From JBMHDN01 sp049889355 (GTDB taxonomy: Bacteria > Pseudomonadota > Alphaproteobacteria > Puniceispirillales > Puniceispirillaceae), in NCBI GenBank assembly GCA_049889355.1, contig JBMHDN010000024.1, positions 1-54,445 of the forward strand: 54,445 nt of DNA, read 5' to 3'. Shown piece after piece: positions 34,231-43,249 of this stretch; position 1 is the first letter of the stretch, and the number at the start of each line of letters is the position of its first letter. The notes under the pieces were generated by a model. The model was not told where the DNA came from and did not search any database. It saw only the letters and a list, made by a program, of their open reading frames with translations. A program made the position numbers and the translations under genes.

Positions 34231-35358
34231 CTAGGCTTCTAGATGCTGGCGCAAGGCAGATATCCCCTCTTTAAAGACGCCATCCCGGCCAAAGCCAATG
34301 CGAAAATGGCCGGCGGGGCTGTCTGCCACTTCAGAATGATAGATAGAAGAAGGCAATAAAATAATGCCACTTTCCTCGACTAGCTTGCGGGTAAAGGCCT
34401 CTACCCCATCGCCGCCTTTATAGGCTGGATAAGCTACACAGCCGCCCTTTGGGCGATGCCATTCAAAGAGGTGAGGATAATCATTAAACAAATCTTCAAG
34501 AAGCAGCAGATTATCAGCCATGATCTGGCGATTGCGGCTGAGAATTTTTTGCCGTGCCCGCAAAGCGATGACAGAGAGTTGTTCACTTGGCCCGCTATTA
34601 CAGATAGACAGATAATGCTTATAACGTTCTGCCTTTTCGAGCAGTTTTCTATCCTGAGAGGCAATCCAGCCAATACGAAGACCTGGCAAACCATAGGCTT
34701 TTGACATGACATTGAGTGACACACCCTTTTCATAGATATCAGCAATTTGCGGCATCTGGTTATCAAGATTCAGCTCTATCCCGCGATACACCTCGTCGCT
34801 GAATAAGGTCAGCCCATGATGACGGCATAAAGAAATCAGCGCATCAAGCGTATCACTATCCAGTAAATGGCCTGTCGGGTTATGTGGAAAATTAACTGAA
34901 ACTGCCTTTGTGTTTGGCCTTAAGGCCGCTTTGATGGCGTCAATATCCAGCGACCAGCCAGACTGGCTATCATAATCCATTGCAACGCCAGTCACCGCAC
35001 AAATAGATAAGGGAATGGTTTCTGCACTTTGATAATTTGGAACTGGTACAATCATATGATCATCTGGCCCCAGCAAGGTTTTCATCACCGCGTAAATCCC
35101 CTCGCCAGCCCCAGCAAAACACAAGATATTATCTTGCTTCATCTGCTGATAGGTTTGGGCGATTTCATCGCGCAAGATCGGATCGCCCCATGTTTGGGTA
35201 TAGCCAAGCCAGAGGCTGTCAAAAGCTTCTTTATCTGCGGGACTTGCCATATCCAGCAATTGGCTAAGTGACAGCGATTCCACATCTGAGGCTGTCATAT
35301 GATGACGGGCTTTGAATTCCCATGTTGAAAAAAACACTTCGAGACCAAAATCACGCAT
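34231..35358 (-). CDS. Aminotransferase class I/II (PLP-dependent)
   Basis: About 375 residues from the ATG at 35358, spaced after AAAGG; this ATG overlaps the GMC gene stop (ATGCGTGA), a coupling signal. The fold-type I signature SKAYGLPGLRIGWIA holds the PLP Lys, with FPHNPTGH, SDEVYRG and the C-terminal FRIGFGRDG. It is in the class of aminotransferases that includes capreomycidine-synthase-like enzymes, but substrate cannot be told. The PhyH gene is 176 bases downstream. Confidence 0.85.
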   Translation of the reverse strand: MRDFGLEVFFSTWEFKARHHMTASDVESLSLSQLLDMASPADKEAFDSLWLGYTQTWGDPILRDEIAQTYQQMKQDNILCFAGAGEGIYAVMKTLLGPDDHMIVPVPNYQSAETIPLSICAVTGVAMDYDSQSGWSLDIDAIKAALRPNTKAVSVNFPHNPTGHLLDSDTLDALISLCRHHGLTLFSDEVYRGIELNLDNQMPQIADIYEKGVSLNVMSKAYGLPGLRIGWIASQDRKLLEKAERYKHYLSICNSGPSEQLSVIALRARQKILSRNRQIMADNLLLLEDLFNDYPHLFEWHRPKGGCVAYPAYKGGDGVEAFTRKLVEESGIILLPSSIYHSEVADSPAGHFRIGFGRDGVFKEGISALRQHLEA

Positions 35359-36991
35359 TTGAATTGCCTTTCGCATCTGATGCAATGATATCACCTGCCT
35401 TAGCGGCTATCATCATCGTTGGTGCATTGGTATTGCCTGCCACAATTTCTGGCATAACTGACGCATCCACCACGCGGATATTCTCTGTTTTTCGGAGTTT
35501 GAGATCTGCACCAACCACCGTGTTATCATCCTCTGCTGCGCCCATTTTGCAGGTACCGACCGGATGGTAGGCCGTGCCCATCATCTGCGCAATATAATCT
35601 CTTAGCGCGTCATCACTCTGCACCCCAGGGCCTGGGGCCAATTCAGGATTGCGTACATTATCAAAGGCCGGTGCCGCCATAATTCGGCGTAATAATTTCA
35701 ACCCTTTTAACAGCCTGTCATCATCATCTGGATCTGCCAATAGATTGGGGTCGATATTCAGCTTGCCAGACAGATCGGCCAGTGTGAGCTGGCCACGTGA
35801 TTTTGGTTTCAACAGACAGACATCACAATAATAACCCCGCCCCCAGACGATCATTTTACCCTGATGGCCGAGGCGCGCCGGTATAAAATGAAATTGCACA
35901 TCAGGTGCGCTAAGATTTTGCTCGGTCTTAGCAAAGCCTCCTGCCTCAACCGTATTGGATGCCAGAAGGCCAGTGCGCATCGCCAAATAGCGCAATGGAG
36001 ACAAGGCCAGCATCGGCATTTGAGACCATGAAAGGCCATAGCCCGATCGCGCGCCGCCATGAAAGACCGCAACCGCCGGATGATCCTGGAGATTCTGGCC
36101 GACACCAGCCAAATCAAGAACAGGATTCACCCCAATTTTTTGCAAATCATCCGCCCGCCCAATGCCTGATTTCATCAAAATTGCAGGCGTTCCAATGGCA
36201 CCGGCACTCAAAATCAGCTCGCCGCGCACCCCGATATCTTGACTGACAGCTGCACCGGCATCTGGCTTTATCAGGCGCACAGCAGATGCCCGATGCCCTT
36301 CAAGATGAATTTTTTCAACCTGCCATCCAGTATAGACCGCTAAATTGGGCCTCTTTTGTGCAGGCCGTAAAAACGCATCTGCTGCGCTCCATCTACGCCC
36401 ATTTTTCATGGTCGTCTGATAGACACCAAGCCCCTCTTGATCCAGACCATTAAAATCTGTGCTGCGCGGGATTTGCAGGCTCTCGCCAGCCTGCTGCCAA
36501 ATCTCTGTCAGGCGATGTGGTGAGGGCAAATCCTGTACATGAAGCGGGCCATCTGAGCCATGCAGCTCATCCCCATGCAGACGCGCATTATTTTCCATTT
36601 CTTTGAAATAAGGCAAGACATCTGACCAGCCCCACCCGGCAGCGCCCAATTCAGCCCATTTATCATAATCGTCGGGGCGCCCGCGAATATAGACCATAGA
36701 ATTGATAGAGCCTGAACCGCCAAGCGTCTTGCCGCGTGGTACAGATACCGGCTTGCCCTTTTTGGCAGGCTGGCCTGTTGATTTCAATTTCCAGTCAAAG
36801 GCTGGATTGCCCATCAGATTAATCAGACCAAAAGGTACCTTAATGCGTACGTCATTATCTTTTCGACCTGCTTCTATTAAGCATACTGACAAATTGGGAT
36901 CGCGTGAGAGACGCTCAGCCAGAACACAGCCTGCCGACCCACCGCCAACAATCACATAGTCAAATTCAACCTCATTTATATTCGGCATCAT
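35351..36991 (-). CDS. GMC family oxidoreductase (choline dehydrogenase-like)
   Basis: 546 residues. FDYVIVGGGSAGCVLAERLS is the FAD loop, with GGSGSINSMVYIRG and FIPARLGHQ-type segments; near the C-terminus PVGTCKMGA places the active-site His region, and IVAGNTNAPTMMIAAKAGD closes the fold. Such flavoenzymes oxidise alcohols such as choline or polyols to aldehydes. The overlapping aminotransferase gene suggests an amino- or keto-alcohol pathway. It is the first gene of the leftward run. Confidence 0.85.
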   Translation of the reverse strand: MMPNINEVEFDYVIVGGGSAGCVLAERLSRDPNLSVCLIEAGRKDNDVRIKVPFGLINLMGNPAFDWKLKSTGQPAKKGKPVSVPRGKTLGGSGSINSMVYIRGRPDDYDKWAELGAAGWGWSDVLPYFKEMENNARLHGDELHGSDGPLHVQDLPSPHRLTEIWQQAGESLQIPRSTDFNGLDQEGLGVYQTTMKNGRRWSAADAFLRPAQKRPNLAVYTGWQVEKIHLEGHRASAVRLIKPDAGAAVSQDIGVRGELILSAGAIGTPAILMKSGIGRADDLQKIGVNPVLDLAGVGQNLQDHPAVAVFHGGARSGYGLSWSQMPMLALSPLRYLAMRTGLLASNTVEAGGFAKTEQNLSAPDVQFHFIPARLGHQGKMIVWGRGYYCDVCLLKPKSRGQLTLADLSGKLNIDPNLLADPDDDDRLLKGLKLLRRIMAAPAFDNVRNPELAPGPGVQSDDALRDYIAQMMGTAYHPVGTCKMGAAEDDNTVVGADLKLRKTENIRVVDASVMPEIVAGNTNAPTMMIAAKAGDIIASDAKGNSNA

Positions 36992-37221
36992 CGGCCTCTT
37001 TTCCTATCATCCACCGCCAGCATTAAACATGACGCGACGCGGCGCAACCGGCTTTGCGCATTTGATTAGTCTCTATCTGCTGGCTTTTCTGCTGGCTTTC
37101 CTGCTCATATGTCATTTTTGATGCGGTCACCACTTCCCCTTTACAAGCGAAATCACATATAATGAGGTGAAATATAAAACTGTTAGTATTGCCTAGCGTC
37201 CGTAGCAAGGAGAAACCAGCT

Positions 37222-37797
37222 ATGCCATCACAGATTAAGGGATTGCATCATACCGCCTTTAGATGCCGTGATTCAGAAGCCACACGCGCATTTTATGAAG
37301 ATTTTTTAGGGTTGCCGCTCGCTGAAACATTGGAAATTGGGATCACCAAAACAGGTGAACACTCGCAATATCTGCATACATTTTATCAGATGGATGATGG
37401 CAGCTTTATCGCATTTTTCGAAGCACCAACCATGCCGTTCAGCTTTAAAGAACAGCATGATTTTGACATGCATATTGCCCTTGAAGTCCCACATGATCAC
37501 ATGATGGCGATGAAGAAAAAAGCAGATGATGCCGGCATGGAATGCCGCGGTGTGTCTGACCATGGCTTCATCCACTCGATTTATCTGCGTGACCCGAATG
37601 GCTATGTCATTGAACTGACCAGCAAGACAGACAGCCATGATGATGCCACCAACCCTGAGATTAATGACGCACGCGCGAAGCTGAATAACTGGACCAAAGC
37701 CAAACGCGACGCAGGTCTTGGCCCGGATGCTGAGCCCGGATTTGGGATGGTTGATACAGGCACTGAGGTTGTCGGCACTGCAGGTGAGCGTCTCTAA
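37222..37797 (+). CDS. VOC family protein (glyoxalase-like)
   Basis: 191 residues from the ATG at 37222, with AAGGAGA 8 bases before. GLHHTAFRCRDSEATRAFYEDFLGLPLAET opens a VOC fold, and MHIALEVPHDHMMAMKKKADDAG and FIHSIYLRDPNGYVIELTSK give the second half with His and Glu metal ligands. The C-terminal 45 residues are polar and not part of the fold. It may be a dioxygenase, glyoxalase or isomerase of this superfamily. It reads alone and is closed by a terminator. Confidence 0.8.
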   Translation: MPSQIKGLHHTAFRCRDSEATRAFYEDFLGLPLAETLEIGITKTGEHSQYLHTFYQMDDGSFIAFFEAPTMPFSFKEQHDFDMHIALEVPHDHMMAMKKKADDAGMECRGVSDHGFIHSIYLRDPNGYVIELTSKTDSHDDATNPEINDARAKLNNWTKAKRDAGLGPDAEPGFGMVDTGTEVVGTAGERL

Positions 37798-37820
37798 GCT
37801 GAGGCTACAATGCTGAAATG

Positions 37821-37850
37821 AAAAGGCAGGCTGTATAGTCTGCCTTTTTT
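37821..37850. terminator. Bidirectional Rho-independent terminator
   Basis: AAAAGGCAG at 37821-37829 pairs with CTGCCTTTT at 37840-37848 around a 10-base loop, with T-runs on both strands. It separates the convergent VOC and YdeI-like genes. Confidence 0.85.
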
Positions 37851-37871
37851 CATCTGTGCTCATTTCAGCCT

Positions 37872-38456
37872 TCACAGATTGGCAATACGTTTTTCATCCC
37901 TACAATGATCGCAGATAGATGCAATGCGTTTATCGCGGGTGGCTTGCGTCTTAGCCCCTTTTAACCAGCGCAGGATATTGCGTTGATAAGAAGGTGGGCA
38001 AGCCTCAAAATAACGGGCCGCAATCGGGGTCATCTTCAAGGCTGATTGCAAATCATCTGGGACAATCAGATTATCCACATCAGACCAATAATCCCATAGA
38101 CCTGCTTTTTTAGACTCTTCAATGGTCTGGAGCCCTGCTGTGTGCATCCGGCCTTGTTCGATCAAGCGGGCAGCTCGGTCTTTATAGGATTGTGCCCAGG
38201 CTTGGGTGCGCCTTTTTGAAATCAGCTGCATGGTCCGCACTTCGTCATATTTACGCCGAACCCCATCTATCCAACCAAAGGCGATGAGCAAATCCAGTAC
38301 CTCTTCACGCGAGATATAAAAATCAGGCTGGCTTGCTTTATAAGAGACCAGCCAGACACTGTTATCTTGTGAATGATGGCGCTCAAGCCATGTTTCTAAT
38401 GCTTCAGTAGATTTAACTTCCAGCTGTTCAAAGGCCTCTGTCTCAATGCCAGCCAT
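37872..38456 (-). CDS. YdeI/OmpD-associated family protein
   Basis: About 194 residues from the ATG at 38456, chosen for AGGAAGA upstream; the 28 codons before it lack this. ETWLERHHSQDNSVWLVSYKA, LLIAFGWIDGVRRKYDEVRTMQLISKRRTQAWAQSYKD and ACPPSYQRNILRWLKGAKTQATRDKRI match the YdeI family (annotated as bacteriocin protection or OmpD-associated). Function in the cytosol is unknown. It is convergent with the VOC gene and divergent from the MDR gene. Confidence 0.8.
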   Translation of the reverse strand: MAGIETEAFEQLEVKSTEALETWLERHHSQDNSVWLVSYKASQPDFYISREEVLDLLIAFGWIDGVRRKYDEVRTMQLISKRRTQAWAQSYKDRAARLIEQGRMHTAGLQTIEESKKAGLWDYWSDVDNLIVPDDLQSALKMTPIAARYFEACPPSYQRNILRWLKGAKTQATRDKRIASICDHCRDEKRIANL

Positions 38457-38570
38457 GGCGTCTTCCTGTCCTAAAAAGTCTCTTTTGAAAAATACATATT
38501 TTGTACGTTCACAAACTCTGCTTGTATGAAAGAAAAACATAAATTCAGTTGACTATGAATGGATGGAACC

Positions 38571-39557
38571 ATGCGTGCCCTGACCTATTCTGCCTTTGGA
38601 CCTGCCCATGATGTGCTCACATTAAGCGATTGGCCGAGTCCGTGCCCACAGTCTGGCGAAGTGTTGGTGCGGTTGCATTATTCAGCGGTTAATCCATCTG
38701 ATATCCGGGCCCGTGCAGGCGGCCGTCCGGGCGTAACCAAACCCCCTTTTGAGACCATCATCCCCCATAGTGATGGGTCTGGTATTATCGAAGCGGTAGG
38801 CCCCGGCGTGGATAAAGCGCGTATTGGAGAGCGTGTCTGGATTTGGAATGGCCAGTGGCAACGCCCTTTTGGTACAGCCGCTGAGATGATGACCCTGCCC
38901 GCTCAGCAGGCAGTCGCCCTGCCAGAACAAACAAGCCTTGAAGCCGGCGCGGTGTTGGGGATACCTGGCTTGACCGCCTGTCATGCTGTGTTCAGCAATG
39001 GTCCGGTGGCTGGTAAAAAGCTGCTGATCAGTGGCGGGGCAGGTTCGGTTGGCTATCTGGCAGTTCAAATGGCCGCTAAAGCCGGGGCAGAGGTGATCGC
39101 CACAGCCAGCCTGAGCGATCATGACAAGGTACGGGCCGCTGGCGCGTCCACCGTGCTGGATTACCGTGATGAGCATCTAGCAGAAGCGGTTTTAGAGGCA
39201 GCAGGCGGGCCAGTGATTGATAGGGTTCTGGAGGTTGAGTTTGGCCAGAATATCGAGATGATCAGCAAGGTGATTACCACCGGCGGTAGGATTGCCACAT
39301 TTGGGTCAGCCAAAGAAATGACACCGACCTTGCCCTTCTATCCTTTGATGTTCAAAGCTGTGTCTGTGGAGATGATGCTGATTTACCTGCTCAGCCCGGA
39401 AGTGCGGCAAAAACGAATAGCTGAATTGCACGGCTTTCTGGAAGAAAAGATGCTGGATATTCCGGTGTCAGAAATACTGCCGCTAGCACAAGGCGCAGAT
39501 GCGCATGATCTGATTGCCTCAGGCCAGCGCAAAGGCGCTGTTTTGCTGAAAATTTGA
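38571..39557 (+). CDS. NADPH:quinone reductase-like MDR oxidoreductase
   Basis: 328 residues from the ATG at 38571. MRALTYSAFGPAHDVLTLSDWPSP opens the catalytic domain and VLISGGAGSVGYLAVQMAAKAGAEVIATA-type sequence (KLLISGGAGSVGYLAVQMAA) gives the NAD(P) loop. No zinc-binding Cys set is seen, so it is the zeta-crystallin/quinone reductase branch. Divergent from the YdeI-like gene and convergent with the AGE gene, 7 bases apart. Confidence 0.85.
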   Translation: MRALTYSAFGPAHDVLTLSDWPSPCPQSGEVLVRLHYSAVNPSDIRARAGGRPGVTKPPFETIIPHSDGSGIIEAVGPGVDKARIGERVWIWNGQWQRPFGTAAEMMTLPAQQAVALPEQTSLEAGAVLGIPGLTACHAVFSNGPVAGKKLLISGGAGSVGYLAVQMAAKAGAEVIATASLSDHDKVRAAGASTVLDYRDEHLAEAVLEAAGGPVIDRVLEVEFGQNIEMISKVITTGGRIATFGSAKEMTPTLPFYPLMFKAVSVEMMLIYLLSPEVRQKRIAELHGFLEEKMLDIPVSEILPLAQGADAHDLIASGQRKGAVLLKI

Positions 39558-39564
39558 GGCTGAA

Positions 39565-40785
39565 TCATCCTGCCTGCGCTGGTGTGTGTTTCCCCATGAC
39601 TGACAGCACATCCCAGCATGCCCCCATGGTGTGATAATCCACTTTGCCAGCTGGTGATTTATAAGGTTCCAGCCAGCTGCCATCGCGATCAACAATCCGG
39701 TACCATCCGCCATGGGTGTGATCGATCAGATGCTGCCATGACCAGGCCCAGAGCCGATGATAATCAGCGCGATAATCAGCCTTGCCTGTGCGCGCCCAGA
39801 GACGCCAGCTGGCGGCGATTGCCTCAGCCTGAACCCAGAAATATTTCTTGGCATCTGCGAATTTGCCATCAGGGCCATAGCCATAGACCAGCCCGCCATA
39901 TTCCCCATCCCAGCCTTTTTTCATAGCTGTCGAAAAGAGTTTTTCTGCAGTGGGCAGATACCAATCTTGGGTGCTTAACCCATCAAGTTGCAACAATAGC
40001 TTAGCCCATTCAATTTGATGGCCTGGCTGAAAGCCCCAGGGTTTGAACAAATCATCTGGCTTGTCGATATTATAGTGCCAATCATGCTGCCAGTTTTGAT
40101 CATAATGCTCCCAAATTTGACCATCTGCCTGAGCGGCCAAGACAACACAGAATTGATAGGCAACTGTTTCTGCACGTTCTAAAAATGCGCTATCACCTGT
40201 GGCCTCATAAGCGGCTATCAAGGCTTCAACACTGTGCATATTGGCATTCTGACCGCGATAATCTGAAAGATGGGCCAGCGTCTCATCGCGTTCATCTGCA
40301 TAAGCATGATGCGCCTCTTCATAGAAATGCCGGTTCATAAATTCATGTACCGCATAGAGGGTTTTTTCAGCCCCTTCTATACCGGCGCGCATGGCCCAAG
40401 ATGCCGCCAGCATCACAAAAGCATGTCCATAGGCCATCGCCCGCCCATCTTCTGTTTTGCCAGCACTGAGTTGCCAGATATAATGGCCTTTATCGCTGAG
40501 ATGCGCAGCCTCTAGATAGGCAAAACCATGTTTGGCCCATGCCAGATGCTGGTGCGCGTCATCCTGAAAATAGGCGTTCACATAATTATAGACAAAGCGG
40601 GTTGAGGAGACGAGGTGGCGTGTCTTGGCATCATAAATGCTGCCATCATCCATGAAATGCTGGAAAAAACCGCCCTCAGGATCAAATACATGGGGCGCAT
40701 AGAAAGACAGAATATCTTGAATATGGTTTTTTAAAAACTCGGCTGATTCAAAATCAGGCATATCTGGCGTTGATTTTTGATTCAT
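39565..40785 (-). CDS. AGE family epimerase/isomerase
   Basis: About 406 residues from the ATG at 40785 (GGAGAG 10 bases before). The (alpha/alpha)6 barrel of the N-acylglucosamine 2-epimerase family is indicated by RHLVSSTRFVYNYVNAY, LSAGKTEDGRAMAYGHAFVMLAA, HSVEALIAAYEATGD, FQPGHQIEWAKLLLQL and KVDYHTMGACWDV. Several His residues line the pocket. Closest roles are mannose or aldose-ketose isomerase/2-epimerase on free or beta-linked sugars. The sugar uptake loci start 1.1 kb to the right, so it may act on imported sugars. Confidence 0.8.
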   Translation of the reverse strand: MNQKSTPDMPDFESAEFLKNHIQDILSFYAPHVFDPEGGFFQHFMDDGSIYDAKTRHLVSSTRFVYNYVNAYFQDDAHQHLAWAKHGFAYLEAAHLSDKGHYIWQLSAGKTEDGRAMAYGHAFVMLAASWAMRAGIEGAEKTLYAVHEFMNRHFYEEAHHAYADERDETLAHLSDYRGQNANMHSVEALIAAYEATGDSAFLERAETVAYQFCVVLAAQADGQIWEHYDQNWQHDWHYNIDKPDDLFKPWGFQPGHQIEWAKLLLQLDGLSTQDWYLPTAEKLFSTAMKKGWDGEYGGLVYGYGPDGKFADAKKYFWVQAEAIAASWRLWARTGKADYRADYHRLWAWSWQHLIDHTHGGWYRIVDRDGSWLEPYKSPAGKVDYHTMGACWDVLSVMGKHTPAQAG

Positions 40786-40864
40786 TTTGTCCACTCTCTC
40801 CGCATTTTAAAGCGTCTCAACTCTAGCATTCAATAACACCATTTCAAAATAATCAGCATCATTT

Positions 40865-40897
40865 TATGTCCCAGACAGGCCTATGTCCCAAACAGGC
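40865..40897. repeat. Direct repeat upstream of TauD-like gene
   Basis: TATGTCCCAGACAGGC at 40865-40880 is repeated as TATGTCCCAAACAGGC at 40882-40897, 15 of 16 bases identical and 17 bases apart. It lies about 105 bases before the TauD-like start. It may be a tandem binding site or a slippage remnant. Confidence 0.5.
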
Positions 40898-41000
40898 AAA
40901 AATCTGCCTTTGTTATCATTGTCAACGCGCCTGTCCTATGTCAGCGTCAGAAGATATTTAAGACCAGCTGAAATAAGACCAAAGGCCAGGGTGAAATGAG

Positions 41001-41888
41001 ATGACAGATACCGCCTTTAGATTGCGCGCTTTAAATCCGCATTTTGGTGTTGAGGTGCTGGATGTTGATTTGCGCCGCATCACTGATGAAGCCAGCTTTG
41101 CGCCTATCCGCGCGCTTTTTGATGAGCATTCTGCCTTATTATTCCGCAATCAGCAGTTTGATGATGAGACGCATATCCGGCTGGCAGCATTGTTTGGTCC
41201 CATTGAAGATCGCACCAAAGATGAGCGCGAAAAAGGAGAGGCTTTTCGTGTGCCTGAAGTCTCAAATATCCGCAGCGATGGCAGCATCAGCAGTGAGATG
41301 GATTTACATACGCTCAATCTGCAAGCCAATTTTCTCTGGCATGCAGACAGCACCTTCATGCCTGTGCCAGCTCTGGTGAATATCATCACCGCCCGTATCC
41401 TGCCCTCATCAGGCGGCGCAACAGAGTTGGCCACCACCAGAGCCAGCTGGAACCATATGCCAGCGGCCCTTAAAGAGAAGATCAAAGGGCGCGGCATCTG
41501 GCATCATTACAGCCATTCGCGCCGGCAAATTTCTGACGCATTATCCAAATTACCGATGTTTCATAAATGGCCGTCACAGCATTGGAAATCCATCTGGACT
41601 AATCCGGCCAATGGCAGGGAAGCACTTTATCTGGCCAGCCATGCCTATAAAATTGACGGCTATGATGAGGCCCAGAGTCAAGCCATATTGGCAGAGCTCA
41701 TCTCATTTTGCACCCAGCCCGCCTTTGTCTATGCCCACCATTGGGAGCTTGGCGATGTGTTATTATGGGACCAACGTGCGGTGATGCATCGTGGTACGCC
41801 CTGGCCTTATGACGAGCCACGCAAACTGACCAGCACTTGCTCATCTGCTCAAGCATCAGATGGTCTGGATCAGCTGCGCCCTGATTAA
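41001..41888 (+). CDS. TauD/TfdA family Fe(II)/2-oxoglutarate dioxygenase
   Basis: 295 residues, the usual TauD length. Residues near 113 give the His-x-Asp motif FLWHADSTF, followed by a distal His in MHRGTPWPYDEPRK and an Arg for 2-oxoglutarate in PRKLTSTC. The GGATELATTRASW stretch matches the TauD fold. Family members cleave taurine, 2,4-D or alkyl sulfate-like compounds, or hydroxylate small acids; the substrate here is open. It is convergent with the GH1 gene, 5 bases apart. Confidence 0.85.
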   Translation: MTDTAFRLRALNPHFGVEVLDVDLRRITDEASFAPIRALFDEHSALLFRNQQFDDETHIRLAALFGPIEDRTKDEREKGEAFRVPEVSNIRSDGSISSEMDLHTLNLQANFLWHADSTFMPVPALVNIITARILPSSGGATELATTRASWNHMPAALKEKIKGRGIWHHYSHSRRQISDALSKLPMFHKWPSQHWKSIWTNPANGREALYLASHAYKIDGYDEAQSQAILAELISFCTQPAFVYAHHWELGDVLLWDQRAVMHRGTPWPYDEPRKLTSTCSSAQASDGLDQLRPD

Positions 41889-41893
41889 GTGGG

Positions 41894-43243
41894 CTACCGG
41901 TTCTGAAGCGCGGCTTGCCACTGGTAATAGCTGGATTTAGGCGTGCGTATTTGCGTCTCATAATCCACATGGACAAGGCCAAAGCGTTTATCATAGCCAA
42001 AGGCCCATTCATAATTATCAAGCAGGGACCAGGCAAAATAGCCTTTTATCGGTACAGCGTTTGAAATCAAATCTGCTATCTGTTCTAAATGGCTGGTGAA
42101 ATAATCGGTGCGCTGCGGGTCATCCACCGCGCCATCTATTAGCCTGTCTGCCCCTGCCATCCCATTTTCAGTGATATAAATCGGTATATTTGGCACATAG
42201 TCCTTTGCCAGACGGGACAAGAAAAACGCCAGACCTTCTGGGGCAATTTCCCAGCCCATATCGGTTTTTGGCAAATCCCCGCGGATACACTCAAAACCTA
42301 AATATGGTTCATCTGGCTTAGGTGCAATAACCGAGCGGGTATAATAATTCACCCCCACCCAATCGAGCGGCTGGGCTATCAGCGGCAAATCATCTTCAAA
42401 TCCAGCTGGCATATAGGGGCCTAAAATTTCCAGCACATCTGCGGGATAGCATCCTTTAAAGGTCGATTCCTCAAACCACCGATTATAAATGCCATCAAAT
42501 AGATGGGTGAGACGTGCGGTTTCTTCGCGTTCATCTGCTGGCACACCATATTCTTTATTAAGGACGCAACCGAGCGACTGATGGCCATGATCGCGCATCA
42601 CCTGCACAGACAGCCCATGGGCCAGCTGAATATAATGCATGGCCTTTGCTGTTGCTGTGATATCACGCAGACCAGGTGCATGATGTCCCCAATAATGGCT
42701 CAGAAAAGACGCACACCAGGGCTCGTTAATTGGGGCGATGGTGGTCAGCCTGTCGCCAAAATGGCGCATCACCAAATCAGTATAATCGGCGAAATAATGC
42801 GCTGTATCGCGGTTGGTCCAGCCACCTGCATGCCCATGACGCGAAGGCAATTCCCAATGATAGAGGGTGGCAAAAGGTTTCAACCCGCGTGCCAGCATCC
42901 CGTCAATCAACCTGTCGTAAAAATCCAAGCCCTCTGGATTAACAGACTTTGGCGTATCGGGAAGTAAGCGCGGCCAGGCAATCGAAAAACGATAAGCATC
43001 AAAGCCTGCATCACGCACCAAATCCAGATCACCTTCCCAGAGATGATAGTGATCGCAAGCAATCGCCCCATTCTGATTTTGAAAGACAGCCCCCGGCTTG
43101 GCAGCAAAATCGTCCCAATGAGAGCGCCCGCACCCGCCAAATTGCGCCCCTTCAATCTGATAAGAAGAGGTTGCTGCCCCAAAGGTGAAATCAGCGGGAA
43201 AGCGATTTATCTGATCTGACAGAGAGGTGGCCGATACAGACAT
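41894..43243 (-). CDS. GH1 beta-glucosidase
   Basis: 449 residues, full length for GH1. FTFGAATSSYQIEGA is the family start; the acid/base Glu is in TIAPINEPW near residue 168, and the nucleophile Glu in IYITENGMA near residue 358. HYQIEG-like and WSLLDNYEWAFGYDKRFGLVHVDY give the sugar site and C-terminus. It hydrolyses beta-glucosides in the cytosol; no signal peptide. It is the last gene of the agl-like operon, 6 bases after aglK, so imported disaccharides are its likely substrates. Confidence 0.9.
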   Translation of the reverse strand: MSVSATSLSDQINRFPADFTFGAATSSYQIEGAQFGGCGRSHWDDFAAKPGAVFQNQNGAIACDHYHLWEGDLDLVRDAGFDAYRFSIAWPRLLPDTPKSVNPEGLDFYDRLIDGMLARGLKPFATLYHWELPSRHGHAGGWTNRDTAHYFADYTDLVMRHFGDRLTTIAPINEPWCASFLSHYWGHHAPGLRDITATAKAMHYIQLAHGLSVQVMRDHGHQSLGCVLNKEYGVPADEREETARLTHLFDGIYNRWFEESTFKGCYPADVLEILGPYMPAGFEDDLPLIAQPLDWVGVNYYTRSVIAPKPDEPYLGFECIRGDLPKTDMGWEIAPEGLAFFLSRLAKDYVPNIPIYITENGMAGADRLIDGAVDDPQRTDYFTSHLEQIADLISNAVPIKGYFAWSLLDNYEWAFGYDKRFGLVHVDYETQIRTPKSSYYQWQAALQNR

Positions 43244-43249
43244 GACAGA

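Noticed and set aside
37023..37208. Minus-strand open frame of 61 codons upstream of the GMC gene
   Set aside because: No ribosome-binding site at a start, low-complexity Gln/Ser stretch from a CTGCTGGCTTT repeat, and it overlaps the VOC promoter region.
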